A stretch of DNA of 64,000 nucleotides from an uncultured Bacteroidales bacterium (GCA_944325435.1 CALVAC010000013.1:1-64000); one strand, 5' to 3'. Positions 10,047-19,953 are shown, counted from the stretch's first letter. Program-made: numbers and translations. The notes: generated by a model from the letters alone, not told the origin.

Positions 10047-10092
10047 TAACATTAATTTAACGGTTTTTAACTGTTCCGTAACAGCCTGTAAC
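10047..10092 (+). promoter_or_regulatory. Five helically phased TAAC repeats (candidate PhoB/PhoP-like operator)
   Basis: TAAC occurs at 10047, 10058, 10068, 10079 and 10089, spacings of 11, 10, 11 and 10 bp, so all five face the same side of the helix. Tandem 11-bp direct repeats of this kind are the binding pattern of OmpR/PhoB-family response regulators (compare the TTAACA-type PhoP boxes of Bacillus). The array ends 43 bp upstream of the TonB-receptor -7 box. Assignment to phosphate control is an inference. Confidence 0.6.
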
Positions 10093-10135
10093 ATTATTAT
10101 AAAGTTGTCTTAAAATCTCTTTCACCGCCGGAGGC

Positions 10136-10143
10136 TACTTTTG
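10136..10143 (+). promoter_or_regulatory. Bacteroidota -7 box upstream of the TonB receptor
   Basis: TACTTTTG fits TAnnTTTG but no good -33 box lies 19-21 bp upstream, consistent with a promoter that needs an activator bound at the phased TAAC repeats. The implied 5' leader before the ATG at 10152 would be only a few bases long. Confidence 0.5.
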
Positions 10144-10151
10144 CCGGTGAT

Positions 10152-12941
10152 ATGAAAAGAGAAAAAATGACGGCGGCGCTTGCGGCTCTTGTTTTGAGCA
10201 CGATATGCGGATTCAGCGCCACATCTGCCCCTGAGGGCGATTCAGTTTTAAAGGCAGTTGTCCTGGATGCGGTTTCAGGTGAACCGCTGCCGGGAGCGGC
10301 AATCCTTATCGAAGGGACCACTACAGGTGTGGTGACAGACCTTGACGGGAGATGCGAACTGCTTCTCGGAGATGGGGACTACAGGCTTGTGGTCTCTTAC
10401 ATCGGGTTCTTCAATGTGTCAATGCAGGTGTCCATATCCGGGAAATCCGCCGATGTGTCGGCCAGGACCGAGGATGGGCAGACTTCCATTGATATGGACT
10501 ATGCACATCTGGCAGCCGGACCGGATGGCATATACCGGATCGTAATGCAGCCGGACCGCAGGATGATAGAGGATGCGGTCGTCACTGCCCGCAAGTCTCT
10601 CGAGTCTCTCCAGGCTCTCCAGCAGGAGAGGATCAATTCAGCCTTCGCCATAGAGAATATGGGAGCGAAGGAGATGAGCATAAAAGGCATCTCCAACGCC
10701 CAGGAAAGCGTGGCGAAACTTTCGGGAATATCGATAGCGAGTGCAGGACAGCTGATAGTCAGGGGACTTGGAGACCGTTACAGTACGACAACCCTCAACG
10801 GGCTTCCCATCGCATCCCCCAATCCTGACCACAAGCTGATACCTCTCGATATCTTCCCTGCCTCCACCATCCAGAACATCACTGTCAGCAAGGTATATGA
10901 GGCAAGTTCATTCGCAGACTATTCAGGAGCGCACGTCGACATAAGCACGAAGGAGGGTTCGGAGAATTTCTTTACCGCAGGATTTTCAAGCGGAGGGTAT
11001 TTCGGCACTGTTTTCCAGGATTTCGGGAGGATGGACAGCAGATCCCTTTTCCACACCTACAGGATCAATCCCGTCGCGGACAACATTGCGTACAGCCAGT
11101 TCGGCCAGTATGTCAGGGAGAACAACATCTTCGAGACTACTTTCGATTCCTGGTTCACGAAGGCTCTTCCTGACCTTAACGGAAATATAGGCTACGGCCG
11201 CAGTTTCGATGTCGGAAACCAGAGGTTCAATCTCCTTGCTTCTTTCAGCATCAAGTCAGGAGACGAGACGGTGAAAGACGCTTTCTATCGTACCTATGAG
11301 GCCAGCTCTTCCGGAAACCTTCTTACGGAATACAACTATAACAGCTATAAGAGGAAACTGGATATTGCAGGTCTGCTCAATCTCGAACAGACTCTCAGGG
11401 AGAGCGACAGCATAAGCCTGACGGCTTTCTTTGCCCGCAATGCGGAGAACACCTTCCTTGACAGGAGCGGTATGGACTATTTCGAGTCGTATGACCTTAC
11501 CGGCCACAACTTCATCACACATTACTATACCCTTCAGAACTATCAGCTTTCCGGACATCACGAGAGCGATGACCACGGCTGGCTCTTTGACTGGGGGGCA
11601 TCAGCGAGCATCACTTCAAGCGATGAGCCGGACAGAAGGCAGGTTATGTTCCGCCGGAATTCATCAGGCGAACTCAATTTCTTCAAGCTCAATGCACAGG
11701 AGACCCAGAGGTATTTCGGGGCTTTGGACGAGAACGAGTTCGTGCTGTCGGAGAAGAATACCCGTGTGTTCAATGATGACTATACGCTGAAGTTCGGAGT
11801 CACCGGCAAATACAAGACAAGGAATTTCGATGTCACAAGGTTCTACTATGATGTGGATAATATAAATGATGTTATCACGGATATCTGGAATCTGGATGAA
11901 TATCTCGGATTCGATGCCATCGGCAGCGGCCTGATCAGTGTGGACCGCAATAAACAGAAAAGGAACCACTATGATGCGTTCAATGCCATCGCGGCTGCAT
12001 ACATAGAGGCGGACATGCAGTTCTCGGAACGCTGGTCCCTGAATGCCGGCCTCCGTTTCGAGGCAAGCCGCCAGAGCGTCTCCTATACGACCGACTACAG
12101 TACCGATGAGGTGCGCAACATAGATGCATTCGACCTTTTCCCTGCCATCAACCTCAAATATTCCCTCAATGAAGAGCATGCGTTCAGGATGTCGCTGTCC
12201 AGGACAATCACACGGCCTTCATTCGTCGAGATGGCCCCGTTCCTTTATGAGGAGACTTTCGGAGGGGCGCAGATAAGGGGTAACGAGAATCTCCAGAACG
12301 GCTACAACTACAATTTCGACCTCAAGTATGAGTATTTCAGGGAGAATTCAACTGATATGGCTGCAATTACGGCCTATTATAAATATCTTGACAATCCTAT
12401 AGAGAGGATACAGAGACTTTCAGGAGGAGCGGTCGAGCATTCTTTCAACAATGCCGAGAACGGAATCGCGGCCGGAATAGAGATAGAGTTGCGCAAGCAG
12501 ATTGTCAAGGACTTGACCGCGAGCGCGAATGCCTCTTTCATGTACACGAACGTCAAGCTGCCTGCCGGTTCCTACACCAATATGCAGAGGCCTCTCCAGG
12601 GTGCATCTCCATATATCGTGAATGTGGATATCACCTATAATCCGAAGTTCGATGAGAACAGGGAGCTGAGCCTTGCGCTTCTTTACAATCTCCAGGGGCC
12701 GCGTATCCATTCCGTGGGTATAATGGGACTGGGAGATGTGAAGCAGATGCCTTTCCATACCCTCGACTTCAATGCTTCCTACAGGTTCCACAGGCAGTGG
12801 TCTGTGAGTCTCGGTTTCAAGAACATCCTCGACCAGACGGCACGGTACCGTCAGGACATACCGAATGCCGGCAGGACCGTCGATGTGGAAGCCTGGCATG
12901 TGGGCCCCGGATTCGAGGTAGGCATAAACTATACTCTGTAA
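10152..12941 (+). CDS. TonB-dependent receptor with CarboxypepD-like N-terminal domain
   Basis: A 929-residue outer-membrane protein. It has a signal peptide ending near ATSA (about residue 26), a CarboxypepD-regulatory-like domain (about 30-115), a TonB plug (about 150-260) with the strong signature GLGDRYSTTTLNGLP and IPLDIFPAS, and a long beta-barrel ending in an aromatic/hydrophobic strand (GINYTL). Together with the lipoprotein encoded 21 bp downstream it forms an uptake pair. It is not a SusC: the partner is not SusD-like. The upstream phased repeats suggest control by a PhoB-like regulator, so uptake of a phosphorylated or other scarce nutrient is plausible but unproven. Confidence 0.88.
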   Translation: MKREKMTAALAALVLSTICGFSATSAPEGDSVLKAVVLDAVSGEPLPGAAILIEGTTTGVVTDLDGRCELLLGDGDYRLVVSYIGFFNVSMQVSISGKSADVSARTEDGQTSIDMDYAHLAAGPDGIYRIVMQPDRRMIEDAVVTARKSLESLQALQQERINSAFAIENMGAKEMSIKGISNAQESVAKLSGISIASAGQLIVRGLGDRYSTTTLNGLPIASPNPDHKLIPLDIFPASTIQNITVSKVYEASSFADYSGAHVDISTKEGSENFFTAGFSSGGYFGTVFQDFGRMDSRSLFHTYRINPVADNIAYSQFGQYVRENNIFETTFDSWFTKALPDLNGNIGYGRSFDVGNQRFNLLASFSIKSGDETVKDAFYRTYEASSSGNLLTEYNYNSYKRKLDIAGLLNLEQTLRESDSISLTAFFARNAENTFLDRSGMDYFESYDLTGHNFITHYYTLQNYQLSGHHESDDHGWLFDWGASASITSSDEPDRRQVMFRRNSSGELNFFKLNAQETQRYFGALDENEFVLSEKNTRVFNDDYTLKFGVTGKYKTRNFDVTRFYYDVDNINDVITDIWNLDEYLGFDAIGSGLISVDRNKQKRNHYDAFNAIAAAYIEADMQFSERWSLNAGLRFEASRQSVSYTTDYSTDEVRNIDAFDLFPAINLKYSLNEEHAFRMSLSRTITRPSFVEMAPFLYEETFGGAQIRGNENLQNGYNYNFDLKYEYFRENSTDMAAITAYYKYLDNPIERIQRLSGGAVEHSFNNAENGIAAGIEIELRKQIVKDLTASANASFMYTNVKLPAGSYTNMQRPLQGASPYIVNVDITYNPKFDENRELSLALLYNLQGPRIHSVGIMGLGDVKQMPFHTLDFNASYRFHRQWSVSLGFKNILDQTARYRQDIPNAGRTVDVEAWHVGPGFEVGINYTL

Positions 12942-12962
12942 TAACCTTTAATAAACATTTAT

Positions 12963-14117
12963 ATGAAAAGATTCAATTATTTTTCATCAATCCTGATGAT
13001 GGTATGTTTCTCAATGGCTTTTACAGCCTGCAACAAAGACAACACGACACCAGAGGAAGAAGGTCTTTCAGGCACAGTCACGGAAGACATGGTACTTGAG
13101 GCAAACCAGACCTATTACCTTTCAGGAAGTCTCCAGGTCAAAGCTCCTGCAACCTTGACTATCAAGGAGGGCGCACGTCTCGTAGCCAGGAATAACGGGG
13201 AGGTCATCTATATCCTTATCGAACAGGGTGCGAAAATCGATGCCCAGGGAACGGCGGAGAACCCTATCGTGATGACTGCCGAGAAAGAGGCTGAAGGGGC
13301 CTGGGGCGGTCTCCATATCTGCGGAAGGGCACATACCAACCTCGGTGACAATGGCGGAATGTCAGAAATCGGCAATGCTCCGTATGGCGGGAATGATGAT
13401 AACGACAATTCCGGCATCATCAGATATGTAAGGCTCGAATACACCGGATATGCATTTGATCAGGATCACGAGTCCAACGGTATTTCCCTCTATGGCGTAG
13501 GCTCCGGAACGCAGATTTCATACGTGCAGACATATATCGGATCCGATGACGGAATCGAGTTCTTCGGCGGCTCGGTAAATGTAGACCATTGCGTAGTCGT
13601 GAACTGCACCGATGATTCATTCGACTGGACAGAGGGATGGAACGGTACTGCTCATCATCTTGTGGCTTATCAGGGCGACCCAACGTGCGACTGCCTTATG
13701 GAATGCGACAACAACGGTGACAACGAGATTGCAACCCCGTTCTCTCATCCGAAACTCAGCTATGTGACCCTGGTCGGCAACAACAGTTCGGAGAACTCCC
13801 GCGGTATCAGACTCCGTGCGGGCACCGAGGTCACCATTGACAATGCGGTCATCACCGGCAAGCCTTATACAATCAATGTCGAGACAGCGCACACCGATTC
13901 CTATCTGGCTGCCAACAAGACGACTGCCCTGACCAATGTCACCATGACAGGAAGCTTCAGGAACGAGAATGCTTCAGCCACCTATACTGCAGATGATTTC
14001 GCTGCAGCTGACGGCAACAGCGCCGGCGCTACAGTTGATGTGACAGACAGGTATTATACGGCAGGTAAAGGCGCATTCGATACTTCATCCGACTGGACTG
14101 CAGGCTGGACGAGATAG
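12963..14117 (+). CDS. Surface-type lipoprotein with beta-helix-like repeats
   Basis: A 384-residue lipoprotein: signal sequence MKRFNYFSSILMMVCFSMAF followed by TAC, giving a lipidated Cys near residue 22. The body is rich in short beta-strand repeats with Gly/Asn turns (GAWGGLHICG, NDNSGIIRYVRLEYTG, GSDDGIEFFGGSVNVDHCVVVN), as in right-handed parallel beta-helix proteins. Several acidic DDNDN and DNNGDNE stretches could bind metal. It is co-transcribed with the preceding TonB receptor and probably serves as its surface ligand-binding partner. No enzymatic motif is recognised, so no function beyond this is claimed. Confidence 0.75.
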   Translation: MKRFNYFSSILMMVCFSMAFTACNKDNTTPEEEGLSGTVTEDMVLEANQTYYLSGSLQVKAPATLTIKEGARLVARNNGEVIYILIEQGAKIDAQGTAENPIVMTAEKEAEGAWGGLHICGRAHTNLGDNGGMSEIGNAPYGGNDDNDNSGIIRYVRLEYTGYAFDQDHESNGISLYGVGSGTQISYVQTYIGSDDGIEFFGGSVNVDHCVVVNCTDDSFDWTEGWNGTAHHLVAYQGDPTCDCLMECDNNGDNEIATPFSHPKLSYVTLVGNNSSENSRGIRLRAGTEVTIDNAVITGKPYTINVETAHTDSYLAANKTTALTNVTMTGSFRNENASATYTADDFAAADGNSAGATVDVTDRYYTAGKGAFDTSSDWTAGWTR

Positions 14118-14155
14118 TCCCTTGCGTGCATACACAGGTATCATTGGATATTCCG

Positions 14156-14198
14156 CTGCCGGGCATTCTGGTCATACGCCAGTCTGCCCGGCAGTTTT
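14156..14198 (+). terminator. Rho-independent terminator after the receptor/lipoprotein pair
   Basis: CTGCCGGGCA (14156-14165) pairs perfectly with TGCCCGGCAG (14185-14194) and is followed by TTTTA. It closes the receptor-lipoprotein operon. Confidence 0.88.
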
Positions 14199-14209
14199 AT
14201 CCGGCGGCA

Positions 14210-14243
14210 TTGTCGTAAAATTGAAAATAAAGAATTACCTTTG
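14210..14243 (+). promoter_or_regulatory. Promoter of the SulP transporter gene
   Basis: The -7 box TACCTTTG (14236-14243) has a TTG at 14210-14212 with a 23-bp spacer. The start codon follows 60 bp downstream. Confidence 0.6.
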
Positions 14244-14303
14244 CGGCCTTTCTGAAACAGTCTCGCGGTCCCGGCGGGCCGTCAGCCTAAAAAACTTTTA
14301 CGT

Positions 14304-16028
14304 ATGGAATTCAGCATCAAGCAGGTATTCAGACCTAAATTCTTCAGCCTGTTCAAGAAGGGACGCTACGATGCAAAGACATTCGCTTCTGACCTGGCGG
14401 CAGGTATCATCGTCGGCATTATAGCTCTTCCGCTTGCCATAGCATTCGGCATTGCGAGCGGTGTCACACCTCAGCAGGGGCTCATCACGGCTATCATTGC
14501 CGGATTTCTGGTGTCTGTATTCGGAGGGTCGAGGTTTCTGATAGGAGGTCCGACGGGTGCATTCATTGTAATTGTGGCTGGCGTGGTCGCGGAATACGGT
14601 ATGCAGGGTCTGATAATAGCCACGATAATGGCGGGAGTGATGCTCGTCGTGATGGGACTGTGCCGTATGGGGGCCATCTTCAAGTTCATTCCCTATCCTA
14701 TTGTCGTCGGATTTACCAGCGGTATCGCGCTGACAATCTTCTCGACCCAGATAAGGGACTTTCTCGGGATGGAGATAGATGTGCCGTCAGGATTCATCCC
14801 GCAGTGGGTGTGCTATTTCAGCAACATCGGGAGCATAGACCCGGCTGAAGCAATAATGTCACTGTGCTGTGTCGTAATCATAATCCTGTGGGGGAAAGTC
14901 AACAGACGCATCCCTGGTTCACTTGTCGCAATTCTTGCGGCTACGGTGGCCGCGACCCTGCTGAACAGGTTCGCGGGAATGGATTTCGCCACCATAGGGT
15001 CCAAGTTTCCCGAGCTTGCGGCCGGGCTGCCGATGCCTAAGCCGACGGCCCCGCATTTTGACTACGGGACTATTATGGGTCTTGTATCTCCGGCATTCAC
15101 CATAGCAATTCTCTGCGCCGTGGAGTCGCTTCTTGCGGCAATGGTGGCCGATGGGGTGACAGGCAGGAAACACGACTCGAACACAGAGCTTATAGGGCAG
15201 GGAATAGCGAATATCGTGACCCCTATGTTCGGAGGAATACCGGCTACCGGTGCACTTGCAAGGACAATGGCCAGCATCAACAACGGAGGAAAATCCCCGG
15301 TGACAGGGATTGTCCATGCGGCAGTCCTGCTCCTTATCTATCTTTTCCTGATGCCATACGCCACATATATCCCTCTGTCGTGTCTGGCAGCCATACTGGT
15401 GATTGTGGCATACAATATGAGCGAGTGGAGGACATTCCGGTATCTGCTGAAAGCCGACAGGGCGGATGTGGCCGTCCTGCTGATAACGTTTTTCCTGACT
15501 GTCATAGTGGATCTGACAGTTGCGATAGAGGTGGGTGTCCTGCTTGCGGTCGTGCTTTTCGTGAAGCGCGTGATGGAGACATCATCGATACGGGTCCTTG
15601 ATGATGACCATATCTCTGCCACGGAAGATGATGAGACGGCGCAGCTGGATGACACCGAGCATCTTGACATACCTGCAGGTGTGGAAGTCTATGAAATAAA
15701 CGGCCCCTTCTTCTTCGGCCTTGCCAGCAGGCTCGAGGAGCTGGAGGAGGGACACAGGATGAACAATGTCAAGGTGAGGATAATAAGGATGAGAAAGGTG
15801 TCCTTTATGGACTCTACCGGGATAAGGAACCTGAGAAACTTCTTCCAGAGGACAGAGAAGAGAGGTATCCGGGTGATACTGTCGGGGGTGAATCCGCAGG
15901 TCCTTTCCACATTGAAGAGATTCGGTCTGGACAAGGAGATAGGGGAGGAGTACATATTCCCGCACATTATCCCGGCCCTTGCCAAAGCCAACGAATATCT
16001 GAAACAGGAGAAGGCAGCCGCGATATAG
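14304..16028 (+). CDS. SulP-family anion transporter with STAS domain
   Basis: A 574-residue inner-membrane protein. The N-terminal 420 residues carry the SulP (SLC26-like) transmembrane core with the typical opening DLAAGIIVGIIALPLAIAFGIASG and RFLIGGPTGAF. A cytosolic STAS domain follows (about 455-565), with the DSTG motif near residue 505. Substrates in the family are sulfate, bicarbonate or dicarboxylates, and the sequence does not decide between them. It has its own promoter and ends 5 bp from the convergent murI gene. Confidence 0.9.
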   Translation: MEFSIKQVFRPKFFSLFKKGRYDAKTFASDLAAGIIVGIIALPLAIAFGIASGVTPQQGLITAIIAGFLVSVFGGSRFLIGGPTGAFIVIVAGVVAEYGMQGLIIATIMAGVMLVVMGLCRMGAIFKFIPYPIVVGFTSGIALTIFSTQIRDFLGMEIDVPSGFIPQWVCYFSNIGSIDPAEAIMSLCCVVIIILWGKVNRRIPGSLVAILAATVAATLLNRFAGMDFATIGSKFPELAAGLPMPKPTAPHFDYGTIMGLVSPAFTIAILCAVESLLAAMVADGVTGRKHDSNTELIGQGIANIVTPMFGGIPATGALARTMASINNGGKSPVTGIVHAAVLLLIYLFLMPYATYIPLSCLAAILVIVAYNMSEWRTFRYLLKADRADVAVLLITFFLTVIVDLTVAIEVGVLLAVVLFVKRVMETSSIRVLDDDHISATEDDETAQLDDTEHLDIPAGVEVYEINGPFFFGLASRLEELEEGHRMNNVKVRIIRMRKVSFMDSTGIRNLRNFFQRTEKRGIRVILSGVNPQVLSTLKRFGLDKEIGEEYIFPHIIPALAKANEYLKQEKAAAI

Positions 16029-16033
16029 CGGTT

Positions 16034-16942
16034 TTACAGCGAGGAATAGAGATTATGTAGCGTGTCGGACGGGCCCGAAGCGATCAGCCTGACGGTCCCG
16101 TCCGCCTGTCTGTCATCGGCAGGGACTGTCCTGTTGTCACCTGCTTTGCCGCTGTCAGTATGTCTGCCGCGGGCACTGAAGGTTTCCGTGGCGGGAGGAA
16201 AATATGGCAGACCCTCCTCTTTCATGACATCAAGCAGATGGCGGGCTACGGCAGGAGCAGGGTCAAGTATCCTGATATCCCTTTCCGGGGCTATGCCGGA
16301 TGCGACTTTGCCGATTGTATCTGCGAGGAACGGATAATGGGTGCACCCGAGCACGATAATGTCCGCTCCGGCATCAAGCAGCGGCCTGACGCTTGCGCTG
16401 ACCGTTGACTCCGCTTTTTCACCGGTTGTCTCCCCTCGCTCGACAAGTTCCACGAAACCTTCCCCGACATGCTCTACGACAGTGATTCCGGCCGAATAAT
16501 GGTCCCGGGTGCTGATATATTTCTCTCCGTGGAGTGTGCCGGCCGTAGCGAGTACTCCGACGACTCCGCTTCTTGTCATCAACGCAGCTGCTTTCACAGC
16601 CGGTTCCATCCCTATGAACATTATATGGTCCTGCCGTCCTCCAGAAAGCCGAAGCATCCTTTCCCGTACCTCCGGGGATTCCCTGTCGGAATATTCTGCC
16701 CTCAGTGTGCTGATGGCTGCCGCGGTCGCTGTGTTGCAGGCCACTACGATAATCTGAGCCCCTTCCCGTATCAGGAATTCGGTGATTTCCCTGGCACGTC
16801 CGATGACGAATTCCACAGGCCTGTCCCCGTACGGACAGTTTGCATTGTCTGCATAATAGATATAGTCCTCCCGGGGGAGAAGCCTGCGTATCTCCCTGAA
16901 TACGGACAGTCCGCCTACACCAGAATCGAATATTCCTATCAT
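16034..16942 (-). CDS. murI: Glutamate racemase
   Basis: A 302-residue cytoplasmic enzyme that makes D-glutamate for peptidoglycan. The start is placed at 16942 (MIGIFDSGVGGLS), the canonical N-terminus; the reading frame stays open further upstream but that extension is not family-like. The two catalytic cysteines are in VVACNTAT (C69) and VLGCTHYP (C200). An insert of low-complexity residues near 255-285 is unusual but retains frame. It is divergent from prfB with overlapping promoters and convergent with the SulP gene. Confidence 0.95.
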   Translation of the reverse strand: MIGIFDSGVGGLSVFREIRRLLPREDYIYYADNANCPYGDRPVEFVIGRAREITEFLIREGAQIIVVACNTATAAAISTLRAEYSDRESPEVRERMLRLSGGRQDHIMFIGMEPAVKAAALMTRSGVVGVLATAGTLHGEKYISTRDHYSAGITVVEHVGEGFVELVERGETTGEKAESTVSASVRPLLDAGADIIVLGCTHYPFLADTIGKVASGIAPERDIRILDPAPAVARHLLDVMKEEGLPYFPPATETFSARGRHTDSGKAGDNRTVPADDRQADGTVRLIASGPSDTLHNLYSSL

Positions 16943-16969
16943 TAAATGCAGCTTCTTGGATTGCAGGGT

Positions 16970-17001
16970 CAAATTTACGGAAATTATTGCTAATTTTGCA
17001 A
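16970..17001 (-). promoter_or_regulatory. murI promoter
   Basis: On the minus strand, TTG (17001-16999) and TAAATTTG (16977-16970) are separated by 21 bp. The -33 region overlaps the prfB -7 box on the other strand. Confidence 0.65.
16991..16998 (+). promoter_or_regulatory. prfB -7 box
   Basis: TAATTTTG matches TAnnTTTG 77 bp upstream of the prfB ATG. It overlaps the -33 region of the divergent murI promoter, so the two may compete for polymerase. Confidence 0.55.
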
Positions 17002-17075
17002 GATTGTGCGGTATCCCTCGTTGAGGCAGATGCCCTATGGCAGGGAGCCGTCCTGAATGAAAACAGAGGATATAT

Positions 17076-18191
17076 ATGATAACGGTAGAGCAGATACGTG
17101 CCCTGAAACAGAGGGTGGAGACATTGGACAGATGCCTTGACATAGACTCGAAAAGGGCGGAGGTGGAGAAAAAGACCGCCAGGACGCTCGCCCCGGATTT
17201 CTGGGATGACCCGAAGGAGGCTGAAAAGTTCCTGAAAGAGCTTGCAGGGGTGAAATTCTGGGTGACCGGATATGACAAGGTAGCATCCGGCGTGGCTGAT
17301 CTGGAAGTCCTGTATGATTTCGCCAGGGAAAGTATGGAGGGTGCGGCAGAGGGAGTCGAGACCGATGAGGCACAGGAACTGGACAAGGCCTACGGGACGG
17401 TGGAGAAAGAGATAGAGGATCTGGAACTGAGGAATATGCTCGGAGAGGAGGGGGACAGCCTCGGGGCAATCCTGACCATCAATTCCGGTGCTGGAGGGAC
17501 CGAGGCCAACGACTGGTCGGCTATGCTGATGCGTATGTATATGCGCTGGGGAGAGCGTAACGGCTACAAGGTGACTGTCACGGATGAGCTTGAGGGCGAG
17601 GATGCCGGCATCAAGTCCGTGACGATGCAGTTCGAGGGGGATTATGCTTTCGGTTATCTCAAGGCCGAGAGCGGAGTGCACCGTCTGGTGAGGATTTCAC
17701 CGTTCAATGCCCAGGGGAAGAGACAGACCACATTCTCATCCGTGTTCGTATATCCGCTTGTGGATGATACAATAGAGATAGAGATCAACCCGGCGGACCT
17801 GGAGTGGGACACCTACCGCTCCAGCGGTGCGGGAGGACAGAATGTGAACAAGGTGGAGACAGGTGTGAGGGTGCGCCATATCCCGACAGGGATTGTGGTG
17901 GAGAATACGGAGACCCGTTCGCAGCTGGACAACAGGCAGAATGCCCTCCGTATCCTGAAATCCCGTCTGTATGACCTCGAACTGAAGAAGCGCCAGGAGA
18001 AGCAGGCCGAGCTGGAGGGACAGAAGAAAAAGATAGAGTGGGGCTCGCAGATCCGCAGCTATGTGCTGCATCCGTACAAGATGGTCAAGGATCTGAGGAC
18101 CGGATACGAGACTTCCGACACTCAGGCCGTGCTGGACGGTGACCTGAATGAATTCATGAAGGTTTATCTGATGTCGAACAACAATAATTGA
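17076..18191 (+). CDS. prfB: Peptide chain release factor 2, without programmed frameshift
   Basis: A 371-residue class I release factor for UGA and UAA stop codons. The RF2-type recognition tripeptide SPF is at 208-210 and the catalytic GGQ at 253-255. In many bacteria prfB is read through an in-frame UGA (CTT TGA C) near codon 26; here the equivalent place reads CTT GAC in frame (codons 21-22, RCLDID), so the autoregulatory +1 frameshift is absent and the gene is one uninterrupted frame. The fumarase gene begins 7 bp after its stop and is probably co-transcribed. Confidence 0.95.
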   Translation: MITVEQIRALKQRVETLDRCLDIDSKRAEVEKKTARTLAPDFWDDPKEAEKFLKELAGVKFWVTGYDKVASGVADLEVLYDFARESMEGAAEGVETDEAQELDKAYGTVEKEIEDLELRNMLGEEGDSLGAILTINSGAGGTEANDWSAMLMRMYMRWGERNGYKVTVTDELEGEDAGIKSVTMQFEGDYAFGYLKAESGVHRLVRISPFNAQGKRQTTFSSVFVYPLVDDTIEIEINPADLEWDTYRSSGAGGQNVNKVETGVRVRHIPTGIVVENTETRSQLDNRQNALRILKSRLYDLELKKRQEKQAELEGQKKKIEWGSQIRSYVLHPYKMVKDLRTGYETSDTQAVLDGDLNEFMKVYLMSNNNN

Positions 18192-18198
18192 TTTCAAT

Positions 18199-19815
18199 AT
18201 GGTAACATTCAAGTACGCTCCGATGTTTCAGCTTGGAGAAGACAAGACTGAATACTATCTTCTGACAAAGGACTATGTCTCGGTAGGGGAATTCGAAGGC
18301 AAGCCGATCCTCAAGGTAGAGAAAGAAGGTCTGACGGCAATGGCGAATGCGGCTTTCCGGGATGTCTCTTTCATGTTGCGTCCTGCACACAACGAGCAGG
18401 TGGCGAAGATACTTTCAGACCCTGAGGCAAGTGCAAACGACAAATATGTGGCATTGACGTTTCTCCGCAATGCGGAAGTGGCCTGCAAGGGAAAGCTCCC
18501 TTTCTGCCAGGACACCGGCACTGCCATCATTCACGGAGAGAAAGGGCAGCAGGTATGGACCGGATACTGTGATGAGGAGGCTTTGTCCAGAGGCGTGTTC
18601 AAGACATATACCGAGGAGAACCTGCGCTATTCCCAGAATGCCCCTCTGACCATGTATGATGAGGTCAATACGAAATGCAATCTCCCGGCCCAGATAGACA
18701 TAGAGGCGACCGAGGGAATGGAATACCGCTTCCTGTGCGTGGCAAAGGGAGGAGGTTCCGCTAACAAGACCTATCTCTACCAGGAGACCAAGGCCATCCT
18801 CAATCCGGACACCCTCGTGCCTTTCCTTGTCGAGAAAATGAAGACTCTCGGCACTGCCGCATGCCCTCCGTACCATATCGCATTCGTGATAGGAGGCACT
18901 TCGGCAGAGAAGAACCTCCTGACAGTCAAGCTTGCCTCTACACATTATTATGATTCTCTCCCTACGGAAGGAGATGAGACCGGAAGGGCGTTCAGGGATG
19001 TGGAACTCGAGGCACAGGTGCTCGAGGCAGCCCACAGGATAGGTCTCGGAGCCCAGTTCGGGGGGAAATATTATGCCCATGATGTCCGCATCATCCGTCT
19101 GCCGCGCCATGGCGCAAGCTGTCCGGTAGGTCTCGGAGTCAGCTGTTCTGCAGACAGGAACATCAAGTGCAAGATCAACAGGGATGGCATCTGGATCGAG
19201 AAGATGGATGACAATCCCGGAAGACTGATACCTGCAGAACTCCGCAATGCGGGAGAGGGGGATGCGGTGAAGATCGATCTCGACCAGCCTATGTCGGATA
19301 TATTGAAGGAACTGACGAAATATCCGGTATCGACCCGCCTGAGTCTCAGCGGTACTATCATAGTTGCCCGGGACATAGCCCATGCAAGGATCAAGGAGCG
19401 TCTTGACAGGGGAGAGGAGATGCCTCGGTATCTGAAAGACCACCCTGTATATTATGCAGGTCCGGCAAAGACCCCTGCAGGTATGGCCTGCGGGTCAATG
19501 GGACCTACGACTGCAGGCAGGATGGACCCTTACGTGGACCTGTTCCAGAGTCATGGCGGAAGTATGGTGATGCTTGCAAAAGGCAATAGGAGCCAGCAGG
19601 TTACGGATGCCTGCAAGAAGCATGGCGGTTTCTACCTCGGTTCGATAGGCGGGCCTGCGGCCATCCTTGCGCAGAACAACATCAAGAGCATAGAATGCGT
19701 AGAGTATCCTGAACTTGGAATGGAGGCTATCTGGAAGATCCGTGTGGAGGACTTCCCTGCATTCATCCTTGTGGATGACAAGGGCAATGACTTTTTCAAG
19801 ACAGTCCTGAAGTAG
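18199..19815 (+). CDS. Fumarate hydratase, class I (iron-sulfur)
   Basis: A 538-residue single-chain class I fumarase that interconverts fumarate and malate in the TCA cycle using a [4Fe-4S] cluster. Seen are the N-terminal alpha-type domain with [11 protein letters not shown] (near 110), the [18 protein letters not shown] segment (near 305-320), and a C-terminal beta domain with GPTTAGRMD and [16 protein letters not shown]. Length equals FumA/FumB of E. coli. It lies in a likely operon with prfB. Confidence 0.95.
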   Translation: MVTFKYAPMFQLGEDKTEYYLLTKDYVSVGEFEGKPILKVEKEGLTAMANAAFRDVSFMLRPAHNEQVAKILSDPEASANDKYVALTFLRNAEVACKGKLPFCQDTGTAIIHGEKGQQVWTGYCDEEALSRGVFKTYTEENLRYSQNAPLTMYDEVNTKCNLPAQIDIEATEGMEYRFLCVAKGGGSANKTYLYQETKAILNPDTLVPFLVEKMKTLGTAACPPYHIAFVIGGTSAEKNLLTVKLASTHYYDSLPTEGDETGRAFRDVELEAQVLEAAHRIGLGAQFGGKYYAHDVRIIRLPRHGASCPVGLGVSCSADRNIKCKINRDGIWIEKMDDNPGRLIPAELRNAGEGDAVKIDLDQPMSDILKELTKYPVSTRLSLSGTIIVARDIAHARIKERLDRGEEMPRYLKDHPVYYAGPAKTPAGMACGSMGPTTAGRMDPYVDLFQSHGGSMVMLAKGNRSQQVTDACKKHGGFYLGSIGGPAAILAQNNIKSIECVEYPELGMEAIWKIRVEDFPAFILVDDKGNDFFKTVLK

Positions 19816-19838
19816 CTCCGGTATGCCGTCATAAAAAG

Positions 19839-19869
19839 TTTGCACATTCAGGGAAAAATACTATCTTTG
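19839..19869 (+). promoter_or_regulatory. rplU-rpmA promoter
   Basis: TTTG (19839-19842), a 19-bp spacer, then TATCTTTG (19862-19869): an exact match to the Bacteroidota consensus. It predicts a leader of about 85 nt before rplU. Confidence 0.85.
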
Positions 19870-19890
19870 CAGTCCGCAAAATGTATTGAA

Positions 19891-19953
19891 GGCTGGCAAG
19901 CTGTTGGAAAAGAGCCGTTTGACGGCCGCTTGCAGCCGAAACTTCAAAAGTTT
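19891..19953 (+). promoter_or_regulatory. Structured 5' leader of rplU (candidate L21 autoregulatory RNA)
   Basis: Within the predicted leader, GGCTGGCAAGC (19891-19901) pairs with GCTTGCAGCC (19928-19937) with one bulged G, enclosing a second hairpin GCCGT-TTG-ACGGC (19914-19926). A third hairpin AAACTT-CAA-AAGTTT (19939-19953) ends 9 nt before the ATG. Such layouts are typical of ribosomal-protein autogenous leaders; binding by L21 is inferred. Confidence 0.55.

Noticed and set aside
14199..14303. Riboswitch upstream of the SulP gene
   Set aside because: The leader is short and shows no conserved aptamer-like core that I can recognise.
16419..17681. Long minus-strand open frame across murI and prfB
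   Set aside because: It overlaps two well-supported genes in other frames and its translation resembles no recognisable domain.
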